Assembly: GCF_001721685.1 (NCBI RefSeq)
Contig: NZ_CP012502.1
Location: 1-64,000, forward strand
Source of the DNA: Salisediminibacterium beveridgei
GTDB taxonomy: Bacteria; Bacillota; Bacilli; Bacillales; Salisediminibacteriaceae
Reading direction: 5' to 3'
Length of the DNA stretch: 64,000 bases
Position numbers and translations under genes: made by a program. A model generated the notes under the pieces. That model had not been told where the DNA came from and ran no database searches. It was given only the letters and a program-made list of their open reading frames with translations. Positions 1 to 8,016 of the stretch are shown in pieces (within the stretch, counting starts at the first letter, position 1; each line of letters opens with the position of its first letter).

Positions 1-1022
1 GTTTGTACCTTTCCTTGAATGCTGTTCAGAAGATGTGTCTGCCGGTGATCATCAAGTTCTGAAAGCACATCGTCCAATAAAAGGATTGGATATTCGCCCG
101 TCTTTTCGTGAATGAGTTCAATTTCAGCCAACTTCACAGACAATGCCGTCGTCCGCTGTTGCCCCTGTGAACCGTAGGTCTGCACATTGCGGCCGTTAAC
201 GAGAAAGATCAGATCATCCCTGTGAGGTCCGACAACGGTTGTTCCTCTTCGGGCTTCCTGATCCTTCACCTCTTCAAGCTGACCCGAAAATACGGAACGG
301 ATCGTCTCTAATTCATCTGTTTCAGTGGTTTTGATCGTTGAATCATACTGAAGGGTCAACGTCTCTTCCCCTCTGCTGATTTCAGTATGAACCGGTCGTG
401 CCCATCCTTCGAGTTTACGAAGAAATCCATACCGCTTGTAAACAACTTCTGCGCCTGCATTGACAAGCTGTTCTGTCAGCACATGCCACATCCCTTCGTC
501 AAAAGCAGTCTGTTTTTGCTGAACCTGCTTCAGCCATTGATTCCTTTGTTTCAATATCTTGTAATATTGGGACAAATAGTATAAATACACGGTGTAAATT
601 TGCCCCATTTCCATATCCAGAAAGCGACGTCTGAGCTGCGGACTCCCTTTCACAAGTGCCAGATCTTCCGGAGCAAACATGACGATCGTGCATGCGCCAA
701 TGTAGTCGGACAATCGCTTTTTTTCCAACCCGTTCAGCTTCACTTTTTTTCCCCGTGACGAGAACATCATTTCCATTTTCATGGCCCCGTAACGGTTTGT
801 CAATGCGCCTTCCACCCGTGCAAACGGCTGATCCCAGCGAATCAGTTCTTTATCTTTCGATGTACGGTGAGATCTTGCCATCGCCAGAACATAGATGGCT
901 TCCATCACGTTCGTCTTGCCATGGGCGTTCTCTCCGATAAAAACATTTACCCGGTTCTCAAATGCAAGGTGCAAGGTGTCGTAATTCCGGTAATCCGTTA
1001 ACAGTAATTTGTTAATATGCAC
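1..1022 (-). CDS. recF: DNA replication and repair protein RecF (partial, 3' end outside window)
   Basis: RecF is an SMC-like ABC ATPase that loads RecA at gapped DNA with RecO and RecR. Translating the minus strand from a GTG at 1022 gives MHINKLLL, then a Walker A loop (GENAHGKTN, about residues 30-38), a signature region (GSQGQQRT) and Walker B (LLLDDVLSELDD) near the window edge. About 340 of the usual ~370 residues are present, so only the C-terminus is missing. The GTG start lies 15 bases after the yaaA stop, matching the usual dnaN-yaaA-recF order. No ATG fits the conserved N-terminus. Identification is secure; only the end is unseen. Confidence 0.95.
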   Translation of the reverse strand, partial: MHINKLLLTDYRNYDTLHLAFENRVNVFIGENAHGKTNVMEAIYVLAMARSHRTSKDKELIRWDQPFARVEGALTNRYGAMKMEMMFSSRGKKVKLNGLEKKRLSDYIGACTIVMFAPEDLALVKGSPQLRRRFLDMEMGQIYTVYLYYLSQYYKILKQRNQWLKQVQQKQTAFDEGMWHVLTEQLVNAGAEVVYKRYGFLRKLEGWARPVHTEISRGEETLTLQYDSTIKTTETDELETIRSVFSGQLEEVKDQEARRGTTVVGPHRDDLIFLVNGRNVQTYGSQGQQRTTALSVKLAEIELIHEKTGEYPILLLDDVLSELDDHRQTHLLNSIQGKVQ

Positions 1023-1037
1023 GGATCAAATGTCCAT

Positions 1038-1271
1038 TCACGGTGCTTTTGACGCTTCAATCAGGATCGTGGATTGACTGTCTACGAGGATCTGGTCACC
1101 GGGATACAGTTTTCTGCCGCGCCTTGTTTCCCGTTCGTTCTCGTCATTGATGAAAACGGGAATATCATTCAAAAACCACTTTGCTTCTCCGCCGGAACTG
1201 ATCATTGCGGTCTCTTTGAGCATCTGTCCCAAGGTCATATACTCCGTTGTAATTGTAATCCGTTCTTCCAC
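1038..1271 (-). CDS. yaaA: S4 domain RNA-binding protein YaaA
   Basis: A 77-residue protein made almost entirely of one S4-like RNA-binding fold: a helical TLGQMLKE segment, a glycine turn (SSGGEAKWFL), then strands ending GDQILVD. This small protein sits between dnaN and recF in nearly all Bacillales and is thought to act in ribosome assembly. It is separated from dnaN by about 410 bases holding a dnaN terminator, so yaaA-recF probably has its own promoter, although I could not pick a convincing one. Length and position match the family. Confidence 0.9.
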   Translation of the reverse strand: MEERITITTEYMTLGQMLKETAMISSGGEAKWFLNDIPVFINDENERETRRGRKLYPGDQILVDSQSTILIEASKAP

Positions 1272-1364
1272 TCGACTTCACTCACTTCCCAGGCTTTACT
1301 GTTTTTATCATGACCCTTTCAAAATTCAAAAACGTCTTCCTACTGTCTCTCAACGTGTAAAATA

Positions 1365-1390
1365 GCTTTCGCACAGTGATCAGCGAAAGC
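1365..1390. other. Perfect 8-bp inverted repeat in the yaaA-dnaN gap
   Basis: GCTTTCGC (1365-1372) and GCGAAAGC (1383-1390) flank a 10-base loop. On the minus strand the hairpin is followed by TATTTT, so it could act as a weak terminator or as a leader hairpin upstream of yaaA. The rest of 1272-1681 is AT-rich, with no coding signal that I can support. Confidence 0.5.
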
Positions 1391-1630
1391 CATACAGCAT
1401 CATGTATGAATCATCTGTCGTTTATCCAAAAGAAATTGCGAACAAATTAAGTCACTTTATATTGTACTAAAAATCTGCACAAAACGCCAATGGACTTTTC
1501 AATGTTTTACAGTATCACCTTCTTGATTTGATGAACTGGAATAATCACTGATGACTGATTGTCGAAAGCGTTTGTGATTCTTACGATCTCCGCTTTCCAT
1601 CAATCTTAAAAAATCCCATAAAAGGAAAAT

Positions 1631-1655
1631 CCTCTCTGAGGAAAACCCAGAGAGG
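1631..1655 (-). terminator. Intrinsic terminator downstream of dnaN
   Basis: CCTCTCTG (1631-1638) pairs with CAGAGAGG (1648-1655). On the minus strand the stem is followed by a T-rich stretch (ATTTTCCTTT). It lies 27 bases beyond the dnaN stop and should separate dnaN from yaaA-recF transcription at least partly. Confidence 0.8.
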
Positions 1656-1681
1656 AACGAATAGAACCAGATATTAACAGA

Positions 1682-2824
1682 TCAATACGTACGGACCGGA
1701 CTGAACAAGTGAAGCATGTGATCACGGTCAACTGGTTTCAGAACAAACGGACTCATTGCACCGGTGAAGTTGATGACGATCTCCGTCGCTTCAACGACTT
1801 TCAATGCATCAATCATATTTTTTCCGTTGAATGAAATGCGGAGTTCATCCCCTTCGTAGCTGAGTGTGCTCACCTGTTCAGTGACCTTTCCTACCTCCGG
1901 GGTGACCGATGTAATTTCCAGGTTTCCATCTTCCACGTTTTTCACATGTACGACATTGTTTTTTCCTTCTCTCGAAAGGAGTAATGCCCGTTCGATCGCA
2001 TCAAGCAGTTTTTTCACTTCAAGCTTCACCGCTGTTTTACTCTCCGTTGGGATCATATTTTTAGTTGCAGGATAATTACCTTCAAGCAAGCGGGAATAGA
2101 GAAGCAAATGTTCACTTTTGAAAAGAATCTGACTGCCGGTCACGACGATATCAATCAATTCGTCACTGTCTTCAAGGACTTTATTTAATTCGTTCAATGT
2201 TTTGCCTGGAATGACAACATTGGAGAACGTGACGTCATTCTCGTTATCGGTAACTTGCGCATGGCGCATGGCCAATCGATGACTGTCTGTTGCAGTACAG
2301 GTTAAAAGGCCATCTTCAAGGTTCCAGTGAATACCCGTCAAGATAGGTCGGGTTTCGACAGTGGAAACGGCAAACGCCGTCTGACGAATCATGCTTTTTA
2401 GTAAATTTTTAGGTACGCGGAATATATTTTCTTCTTCGATGTCAGGAAGTCTTGGGTATTCACTCGGATCAATTCCGTTCAGGTTAAAAACGGATCCTCC
2501 TGAAGTGACTTGGGCAATAAATTGATCATTCACCGCCAACTCTACCGTATTTTCAGGGAGTTTCTTGATCATGTCGCTGAAAAAGCGGGCCTGAAGGACA
2601 ATCGATCCTTCCTCTTGTATCGATACCAGTTCATCGCCGTCTTTCTCTTTCGGAATAAACGCTTCGATCGACAGATCTGAATCACTTCCCGTCAGTGTGA
2701 TCCCGTCCTGATCAGCTACGATTTTAATTCCGCTCAGAATCTGAATGGTCGTTCTTGGGGAAATGGCTTTTGCTACGTCCTGTACGCTTTGCACAAATAC
2801 GTCCCGCTGGATACTGAATTTCAT
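1682..2824 (-). CDS. dnaN: DNA polymerase III sliding clamp (beta subunit)
   Basis: DnaN forms the dimeric ring that tethers the replicative polymerase to DNA. The start is placed at the ATG giving MKFSIQRDVFVQ, because a GAGG ribosome-binding site lies nine bases upstream and the protein (380 residues) then matches the usual ~378. An upstream in-frame ATG at 2845 would add seven residues (MKAREST) without a better site. Three clamp repeats are visible in the sequence flow, and the C-terminus ends MLHLFSPVRTY, typical of the family. It is the second gene of the dnaA-dnaN pair, separated from dnaA by the origin unwinding region. Confidence 0.97.
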   Translation of the reverse strand: MKFSIQRDVFVQSVQDVAKAISPRTTIQILSGIKIVADQDGITLTGSDSDLSIEAFIPKEKDGDELVSIQEEGSIVLQARFFSDMIKKLPENTVELAVNDQFIAQVTSGGSVFNLNGIDPSEYPRLPDIEEENIFRVPKNLLKSMIRQTAFAVSTVETRPILTGIHWNLEDGLLTCTATDSHRLAMRHAQVTDNENDVTFSNVVIPGKTLNELNKVLEDSDELIDIVVTGSQILFKSEHLLLYSRLLEGNYPATKNMIPTESKTAVKLEVKKLLDAIERALLLSREGKNNVVHVKNVEDGNLEITSVTPEVGKVTEQVSTLSYEGDELRISFNGKNMIDALKVVEATEIVINFTGAMSPFVLKPVDRDHMLHLFSPVRTY

Positions 2825-2880
2825 GGTTGATTCCCTCGCTTTCATTCTCTTGTGAAATGTAGGCCGTCAGATTGTGACGG

Positions 2881-3032
2881 TATATATTAATTATTAGTAA
2901 TGCTTTTAACCCGTAATAGTACTAGGGGCTGTTAACATGTGGATAAGTGCAATAAAAACCTTGATATAAAAGAATTGGAGCGTGTGGACAACGTGTGCAT
3001 AACTTGTGGTTGTTTCCAGCTGGTTATCCACA
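2881..3032 (-). other. oriC, dnaA-dnaN intergenic half with candidate unwinding element
   Basis: Four DnaA-box-like 9-mers are visible: TGTGGATAA (2938-2946), TGTGGACAA (2983-2991), TGTGCATAA (2994-3002) and TTATCCACA (3024-3032). Read on the dnaA strand, the box nearest dnaN is followed by a GC cluster and then CTAGTACTATTAC (about 2914-2926 in plus coordinates), resembling the DnaA-trio element next to the B. subtilis unwinding region. An AT-only stretch around 2881-2900 follows. The order box, GC cluster, trios, AT-rich DNA is that expected of a basal unwinding system. The trio assignment is inference. Confidence 0.8.
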
Positions 3033-3035
3033 GGG

Positions 3036-4391
3036 TTAACTGCGGAGCTTTTCGGTGATCTCCCGGACATGCTGCTGCAGTTCTTCATCATCTGCAAATA
3101 ATCGGCTGATTTTTTCATGCGCATGTATCACAGTGGTGTGATCCCGCTTACCAAATTCAGCCCCAATCTTCGGCAATGAACTCTCCGTCATTTCCCGCGA
3201 CATATACATGGCAATTTGTCTCGGATAAGCAACGGTTTTAGTTCTTTTCTTCGCCTTCATTTCCTCAACCCGGATATCAAAGTGATCTGCCACTGCCTGT
3301 TGAACGGATTGAATCGTCACTTTTTTTGGCTTGGCATTTGGAATAATATCTTTCAAAGCAACTGCTGCAAGATCTGCGTTCATGTCTTGATTGATAAGTG
3401 AAGAATAAGCGACAACGCGAATGAGCGCACCTTCGAGTTCCCGGATATTGGTGTCGATCTGATTGGCAATGTAATTCATGACTTCCTTCGGGATATCGAG
3501 GTTCTCTGCTTTTGCCTTCTTCCTGAGAATCGCAATTCGTGTTTCGAGATCAGGTGGTGTGATATCGGTAATCAGTCCCCATTCAAACCGCGAACGCAGG
3601 CGATCCTCGAGAGTAGGTATCTCTTTTGGCGGACGGTCACTGGAAATAATAATTTGTTTCCGCTCTTCATGAAGTGCATTGAAGGTGTGAAAGAATTCTT
3701 CCTGTGTCTGTTCTTTCCCGGCCAGAAACTGAATGTCATCGATGAGAAGGACGTCGACATTCCGGTATTTGTTCCGAAAATCGACGGCTTTATTATCACG
3801 GATGGAATTAATGAATTCATTTGTGAATTTTTCCGATGAGAGATAAACCACTTTCGCATCGGGATTGTGATCAACGACGTAATGGCCGATGGCATGCATC
3901 AGATGTGTTTTTCCAAGTCCGACGCCCCCGTAAATGAAAAGCGGGTTATAAGCTTTTGCCGGTGCTTCCGCTACGGCAAGTGAAGCTGCATGGGCAAAGC
4001 GGTTACCGCTGCCAATGACGAATGTATCAAAGGTATACTTTGTGTTGAGCATATGTTTTGTCGTTTCGCCATTTTCAAGATCTTCCGGCATCACCCGCGG
4101 TTTTGTTTTTTCTTCAAATGCCGGATCCTGGGTTTCGTCTTTTGGCAAAATAAATTTGGCTTCAAGCTCTGCGCCGGTTAATTCATATAACGTTTCCGTC
4201 AGAATACTGAAGTACCGATTTTCCAGCCAGTCACGAGCAAATTCATTAGGCGCGATGACTGTAATGGTGTTTGACCCCTGATCGATCGAGTCGACCACGG
4301 TGTATTTGAACCAGGTATCGAAGCTTGGTTTACTTACTTTCTCTTCGATTTTCGTCAATACCTGATCCCATAGATCGTTTAGATTTTCCAA
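3036..4391 (-). CDS. dnaA: Chromosomal replication initiator protein DnaA
   Basis: DnaA binds the surrounding TTATCCACA boxes and opens oriC. The protein has 451 residues, as usual. Domain I opens with [15 protein letters not shown]. The AAA+ core has Walker A (GGVGLGKTH), Walker B ([13 protein letters not shown]) and an arginine-finger region (RLRSRFEWG). Domain IV carries the DnaA signature ([18 protein letters not shown]) for box recognition. The start codon is TTG at 4391, supported by AAAGGAGG nine bases upstream and by the N-terminal alignment expected of the family. DnaA boxes lie both upstream and downstream. A terminator-like hairpin in the leader (4427-4460) may add control. Confidence 0.98.
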   Translation of the reverse strand: MENLNDLWDQVLTKIEEKVSKPSFDTWFKYTVVDSIDQGSNTITVIAPNEFARDWLENRYFSILTETLYELTGAELEAKFILPKDETQDPAFEEKTKPRVMPEDLENGETTKHMLNTKYTFDTFVIGSGNRFAHAASLAVAEAPAKAYNPLFIYGGVGLGKTHLMHAIGHYVVDHNPDAKVVYLSSEKFTNEFINSIRDNKAVDFRNKYRNVDVLLIDDIQFLAGKEQTQEEFFHTFNALHEERKQIIISSDRPPKEIPTLEDRLRSRFEWGLITDITPPDLETRIAILRKKAKAENLDIPKEVMNYIANQIDTNIRELEGALIRVVAYSSLINQDMNADLAAVALKDIIPNAKPKKVTIQSVQQAVADHFDIRVEEMKAKKRTKTVAYPRQIAMYMSREMTESSLPKIGAEFGKRDHTTVIHAHEKISRLFADDEELQQHVREITEKLRS

Positions 4392-4426
4392 GTCAGTGCC
4401 CCTCCTTTGCTATACGTGAGTCACAA

Positions 4427-4460
4427 AAAAGTTGAACATACGGAAGGATGCTCAACTTTT
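4427..4460 (-). terminator. Terminator-like hairpin in the dnaA leader (possible attenuator)
   Basis: AAAAGTTGAACAT (4427-4439) pairs with ATGCTCAACTTTT (4448-4460) around an 8-base loop: 13 pairs with one G-U. On the dnaA strand the stem is followed by six T residues (complement of 4425-4430), 35 bases before the dnaA start. On the plus strand it is followed by TTTTG. It could be a bidirectional terminator or an attenuator that leader transcripts of dnaA must pass. Confidence 0.6.
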
Positions 4461-4562
4461 GTTTAACTCGTTTGCATGCTCATACATATTTATTTATCCC
4501 CAGACATTGATGTATTTTCCTATAATAGAAGGAGATCAATCCGTCCTCATCATCCACACAGG

Positions 4563-4871
4563 TGTGGATAAAACGAGTAAGAGGCTGTGTAAATCTATCC
4601 ACAATGTTGTGCACAGGTGTGGATAGATTTATTGTACCACAGTTAATTGCAGGGAAAAAACAAGATTATAATAACAGATAAATGCTTAACAGACAACGGT
4701 TCATCATGGTTATCCACATAATTCAACAGGTTGTGGTGAAAAGTTGTCCACAGCACATGATATTGTGTATAAACTGTTCAGCAAGCTGTGGAGTAATTTG
4801 TTTCAGCGGGTAAAACTATCCACAGGTTCAATCACAAGCGATTCAGGTTACTTTTTCTAACGTGTGTATAA
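4563..4871. other. oriC, DnaA-box cluster upstream of dnaA
   Basis: At least eight 9-mers match TTATCCACA with zero to two mismatches in either orientation: 4563-4571, 4595-4603, 4618-4626, 4710-4718, 4744-4752, 4764-4772, 4816-4824 and 4863-4871. The ones at 4563 and 4710 are perfect. The cluster fills the dnaA-rpmH gap (4392-5073) from the dnaA leader to the rpmH promoter. With the boxes between dnaA and dnaN it makes a bipartite origin like that of B. subtilis. Gene orientation flips here, consistent with bidirectional replication from this point. Confidence 0.93.
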
Positions 4872-4926
4872 GCAGTCTCACGTAAAAAAGACTTCTTCTT
4901 TCAGGGAACCGTAAAACAAAACGGAC

Positions 4927-4955
4927 TTGACAATTTATATACTGGCTCATATAAT
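4927..4955 (+). promoter_or_regulatory. Sigma-A promoter for rpmH
   Basis: TTGACA (4927-4932), a 17-base spacer and TATAAT (4950-4955): both hexamers match consensus. The start of rpmH is about 120 bases downstream, leaving a leader of roughly 110 bases. Confidence 0.85.
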
Positions 4956-5073
4956 TTACAAGGATGTCTGTATCCGTTCTGGCCTTATCGGTCAATCAGT
5001 TCAGGCAGGGTGAAAATACATCTGATCAGCTTGGATGAAAAATCATAAACATAATTTTCAGGAGGTGGAATAA

Positions 5074-5211
5074 ATGGGTAAACCAACGTTCAATCCAAAC
5101 AACCGTAAACGAAAAAAGGTACATGGTTTCCGTCAGCGTATGTCTACAAGCAATGGCCGTCGCGTACTTGCCAGTCGTCGCCGTAAGGGAAGAAAGGTAC
5201 TGTCTGCGTAA
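5074..5211 (+). CDS. rpmH: 50S ribosomal protein L34
   Basis: A 45-residue, very basic protein beginning [15 protein letters not shown] and ending GRKVLSA, the standard L34 sequence. GGAGGTGG lies eight bases upstream of the ATG. It is the first leftward-replichore gene after oriC, as in other Bacillales, and is driven by the consensus promoter at 4927-4955. It ends before a strong terminator, so it is at least partly transcribed apart from rnpA. Confidence 0.97.
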   Translation: MGKPTFNPNNRKRKKVHGFRQRMSTSNGRRVLASRRRKGRKVLSA

Positions 5212-5283
5212 ATCTAAGCCACTGATTCAGTTTGCCTTTCTGTTCGTTGTAAGCAGATGGGGCAACGGAATTGGCGTGTTCAG

Positions 5284-5344
5284 AAACCAGATCATCACCA
5301 TTCCTCATCTATGAGTGAGTGGTATCGATCTGGTTTTCTTTTTT
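5284..5344 (+). terminator. Terminator downstream of rpmH
   Basis: AAACCAGATC (5284-5293) pairs with GATCTGGTTT (5327-5336). An inner imperfect stem extends the hairpin, and a T-rich run follows. Confidence 0.85.
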
Positions 5345-5381
5345 TGAATGAACCAATTTGCTGTTCTATGATGAAATACAC

Positions 5382-5461
5382 TTGGCTTCAGGGCCTTGTT
5401 TCTTTATACTGTAGGTTGACGGAAGGTCAATTTGGATGATGACTGAATGACAGATCTGTCA
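5382..5461 (+). promoter_or_regulatory. rnpA promoter and downstream palindrome
   Basis: TTGGCT (5382-5387), a 17-base spacer and TATACT (5405-5410) form a good sigma-A promoter. A perfect 14-bp palindrome, TGACAGATCTGTCA (5448-5461), lies in the leader, 25 bases before the rnpA ATG. It could be an operator or an mRNA hairpin. Confidence 0.6.
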
Positions 5462-5486
5462 TGGATGAATGAGGTGCAATGGACGC

Positions 5487-5849
5487 ATGAAAAAGGAACA
5501 TCGTCTTCGAAAGAATGAAGATTTTCAAAGCGTATTTAAATCTGGAAAGTCTGTTGCCAACCGGCAGTTTGTCGTTTATACACTGGCAAAACCAGGACAG
5601 GGACCATCCCGTTTTGGTCTGTCGATCAGTAAAAAAATCGGTAACGCGGTGACACGAAACCGCATCAAGCGGCTCGTGAAGGAAGTGATCCGGCTGCAGA
5701 TTCATGAGATGCCATCAGACATGGATGTTGTGATTATCGCGAGAAAGCCAGCAGCAGCGATGGATTTTCATGACATTAAGAAATCCATCAGACATGTGTT
5801 TCAAATAGCGGGTCTGATGAAACGGATCGATCATTCCAGGAAACGGTAA
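5487..5849 (+). CDS. rnpA: Ribonuclease P protein component
   Basis: RnpA is the protein subunit of RNase P, which trims tRNA 5' ends. The sequence starts [13 protein letters not shown] and has the family signature [16 protein letters not shown] at about residues 52-67. The start is taken at 5487, which has GAGGTG ten bases upstream. An upstream ATG at 5469 would add only MRCNGR, which is not conserved. At 120 residues it is slightly longer than many homologues because of a basic tail (SRKR). It is followed 13 bases later by yidD. Confidence 0.96.
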   Translation: MKKEHRLRKNEDFQSVFKSGKSVANRQFVVYTLAKPGQGPSRFGLSISKKIGNAVTRNRIKRLVKEVIRLQIHEMPSDMDVVIIARKPAAAMDFHDIKKSIRHVFQIAGLMKRIDHSRKR

Positions 5850-5862
5850 AACGAGGTGTACG

Positions 5863-6108
5863 ATGCTAAAGCAAATTGCAATCGGGATCATCAGATTCTA
5901 CCAGCAGTACATATCACGCTATACGCCTCCGAGTTGCAGATTCTATCCGACCTGCAGTCAATATGGTGTGGAGTCCATTGAGCGTTTCGGTTTTTTCAAA
6001 GGTGGTTTCATGACACTGTTTCGAGTGCTGAAGTGCAACCCGTTTCACCCTGGCGGTTTTGATCCTGTTCCTGAAAAGAAACAAAAGCACGATCATCATA
6101 AAAAATGA
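5863..6108 (+). CDS. yidD: Membrane protein insertion efficiency factor YidD
   Basis: An 81-residue protein with the YidD core: an amphipathic N-terminus (IRFYQQYIS), cysteines in [13 protein letters not shown], and the [13 protein letters not shown] segment, followed by a His/Lys-rich tail. YidD assists membrane protein insertion near YidC. Its placement between rnpA and yidC is the canonical one, and the ATG has a GAGGTG site. Confidence 0.95.
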   Translation: MLKQIAIGIIRFYQQYISRYTPPSCRFYPTCSQYGVESIERFGFFKGGFMTLFRVLKCNPFHPGGFDPVPEKKQKHDHHKK

Positions 6109-6205
6109 TGTCTACGTTCAGATCCGGATCGGCAGAAGCAATCTGATTCAGACTGACATGGATAAATAAACTGAAATGAAAAGAAGAGATAGGGGGACCT
6201 GAAAA

Positions 6206-7075
6206 GTGTTGAAAAGGTTTAGTGTAATAACCCTGTTAATCGGGATGACACTCTTAATGACGGGGTGTTTTAACATCGATCAGCCGATTACGGATGGAGG
6301 AGACGGGATTTGGGATCCGTTTTTCGTCTATCCATTATCGTGGCTGATGACAACCATTGCCGAATTTTTCAATAACAGCTACGGTATTGCGATTATTATC
6401 GTCACAATCATTTTGCGTATTTTGATTTTGCCACTGATGATTAAGCAGACGAAAAGTACAAAAGCGATGCAGGCGATTCAGCCGCAAATGAAAGAACTTC
6501 AGCAAAAATACAGTGCAAAAGACAAGAAAACGCAGGAAAAACTGCAGCAGGAAACAATGGCCCTTTTCCAGGAACATAAAGTGAATCCGTTGGCCGGTTG
6601 TTTACCGATTTTTGTTCAGATGCCGATTCTGATTGCGCTATATCATGCAATAATCAGGACGCCGCAGATTAATCCTGGTATTGATGAACGTTATACAGGT
6701 GTATTTGATCCGCAGCAGTTTCTATGGTTTGAACTGGGGAGTTCGGATCCATACTTTATTTTACCGCTTGTAGCCGGTGCAACCACGTTCATTCAGCAAA
6801 AAATGATGATGATCCAGGACAACCCGCAGATGAAAGTCTTACTGTATGTGATGCCGCTTATGATTATGGCATTTGCAGCATTCTTCCCGGCAGCACTTGC
6901 ATTGTATTGGGTAATTGGTAACCTCTTTATGATCGTACAGACGCAATTTATTACCGGACCGAATGTGGGGAAGACAGAGGAACAGAAGAAAGAAGAAGAA
7001 CAGGCGAAAAAAAAGAATACCCAGGGTTCCGGAAATAAGAAAAAGGCGAAATCAGGGGGAGCGAAGAAAAAGTGA
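6206..7075 (+). CDS. yidC: Membrane protein insertase YidC (SpoIIIJ type), lipoprotein
   Basis: A YidC/Oxa1 insertase of 289 residues. The N-terminus is a lipoprotein signal with a lipobox ending MTGC (Cys21). Hydrophobic segments follow, including IAIIIVTIILRILILPL with the conserved cytoplasmic-face arginine, a charged coiled-coil hairpin (MKELQQKYSAKDKK), and the motif NPLAGCLPIFVQMPI. The lysine-rich C-terminal tail is usual for ribosome contact. The start is GTG at 6206 with AGGGGGA upstream. It overlaps jag by four bases, so the two are translationally coupled. Confidence 0.97.
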   Translation: MLKRFSVITLLIGMTLLMTGCFNIDQPITDGGDGIWDPFFVYPLSWLMTTIAEFFNNSYGIAIIIVTIILRILILPLMIKQTKSTKAMQAIQPQMKELQQKYSAKDKKTQEKLQQETMALFQEHKVNPLAGCLPIFVQMPILIALYHAIIRTPQINPGIDERYTGVFDPQQFLWFELGSSDPYFILPLVAGATTFIQQKMMMIQDNPQMKVLLYVMPLMIMAFAAFFPAALALYWVIGNLFMIVQTQFITGPNVGKTEEQKKEEEQAKKKNTQGSGNKKKAKSGGAKKK

Positions 7076-7689
7076 AAAAAGTGACTGTATCAGGAAAAAC
7101 CGTTGAGGAAGCAGTGCAGGCAGGACTCGAACGGCTGAGTGCGGAGGCCGGTCAAGTGGACTACGCAGTGATCGAAGAAGCTCAAAGAGGGTTTTTAGGT
7201 ATTTTGGGTGGGAAACCAGCTGTCATTGAGATGTCACTGAAACCCGATCCGATAAAAGAAGCCAAGATGTTTTTGCGAGACACCATTGATAAAATGGGGA
7301 TCACGGCGAGCATTGATTCAGAAGAACGTGAAGAAGGCACGTATTTAACCATCAGCGGTGCAGACATTGGTGTACTGATTGGAAAACGTGGACAGACACT
7401 CGATTCGTTACAGTACTTAGTGAATCTGGTGGCGAATCGCTATTCTGAGAACTATTTTAAAATCTACCTTGATGCTGAAGGCTACCGACAGCGGCGCAAA
7501 GAAGCCCTGGAAACATTGGCAGAGCGTCTCAGTCAAAAAGCGGTAAGAACACGTCGGGAAGTAAAACTTGAACCGATGAATGCCCATGAGCGAAAGATTA
7601 TTCATACGGCACTTCAAACGATCGATACGGTTTCTACGTATTCGGAAGGTAAAGAGCCACACCGCCGAATCGTCGTCGTTCCGAAATAA
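7072..7689 (+). CDS. jag: RNA-binding protein Jag/KhpB
   Basis: Three domains are visible in 205 residues: an N-terminal Jag-N domain (KKVTVSGKTVEEAVQAGL), a KH domain (VLIGKRGQTLDSLQYLVN, about residues 102-119), and a C-terminal R3H domain with the HERKIIH and EPHRRIVV motifs. Jag/KhpB binds RNA with KhpA and affects cell elongation and membrane biogenesis. The GTG start overlaps the yidC stop. A terminator follows directly. Confidence 0.95.
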   Translation: MKKVTVSGKTVEEAVQAGLERLSAEAGQVDYAVIEEAQRGFLGILGGKPAVIEMSLKPDPIKEAKMFLRDTIDKMGITASIDSEEREEGTYLTISGADIGVLIGKRGQTLDSLQYLVNLVANRYSENYFKIYLDAEGYRQRRKEALETLAERLSQKAVRTRREVKLEPMNAHERKIIHTALQTIDTVSTYSEGKEPHRRIVVVPK

Positions 7690-7710
7690 ATCAGTTTTTC
7701 ACTTAGCTCA

Positions 7711-7746
7711 GGAGCTGTTCCCAACATGGGAGCGGCTCTTTTTTTA
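7711..7746 (+). terminator. Terminator downstream of jag
   Basis: A GGAGCTGTTCCC arm pairs imperfectly with GGGAGCGGCTC across a five-base loop and is followed by seven T residues. Confidence 0.85.
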
Positions 7747-7752
7747 TCCTTT

Positions 7753-7839
7753 AAGAATGTTTAACTTTGTTAAAGGAGTAAAGAATCAGTGAAACTCAGG
7801 CTTTCGATACTGGATGGGCGATCAACCTTATTTTCTCTG
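7753..7839 (+). repeat. Dispersed intergenic repeat, copy B
   Basis: Aligns by eye along its length with 23688-23768: GAAT, TTTGTTAAAGG, GAATCAGTG, AGGCTTTCG and the terminal TTTTCT are shared in the same order and spacing. It begins directly after the jag terminator. The central stem (CTTGGCGATAAGCCAAG in copy A) is decayed here. Confidence 0.6.
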
Positions 7840-7845
7840 GTACAG

Positions 7846-7979
7846 TTATCCACAATCAATAAGAAAGATCCTATTATGATGACATTGTCCACATGTGGAT
7901 ACTTTTCATTTTCGCAAAACTGTGTTAATCTGTTTTACTGGTATTATGATCGTTATCCACAACGTAAAGCTGTGGATAG
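7846..7979. promoter_or_regulatory. DnaA-box cluster upstream of mnmE
   Basis: Five 9-mers resemble the DnaA box within 134 bases: TTATCCACA at 7846-7854 and 7953-7961 (both perfect), TTGTCCACA at 7885-7893, TGTGGATAC at 7894-7902 and TGTGGATAG at 7971-7979. The cluster is about 3 kb from oriC, in the mnmE leader. As I recall, B. subtilis has a DnaA-box cluster at the same gene (thdF = mnmE) that titrates DnaA and restrains initiation. Confidence 0.8.
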
Positions 7980-8016
7980 CATGCTGTGACAAAGCACAGC
8001 AGTGGAGGGATAGCAA

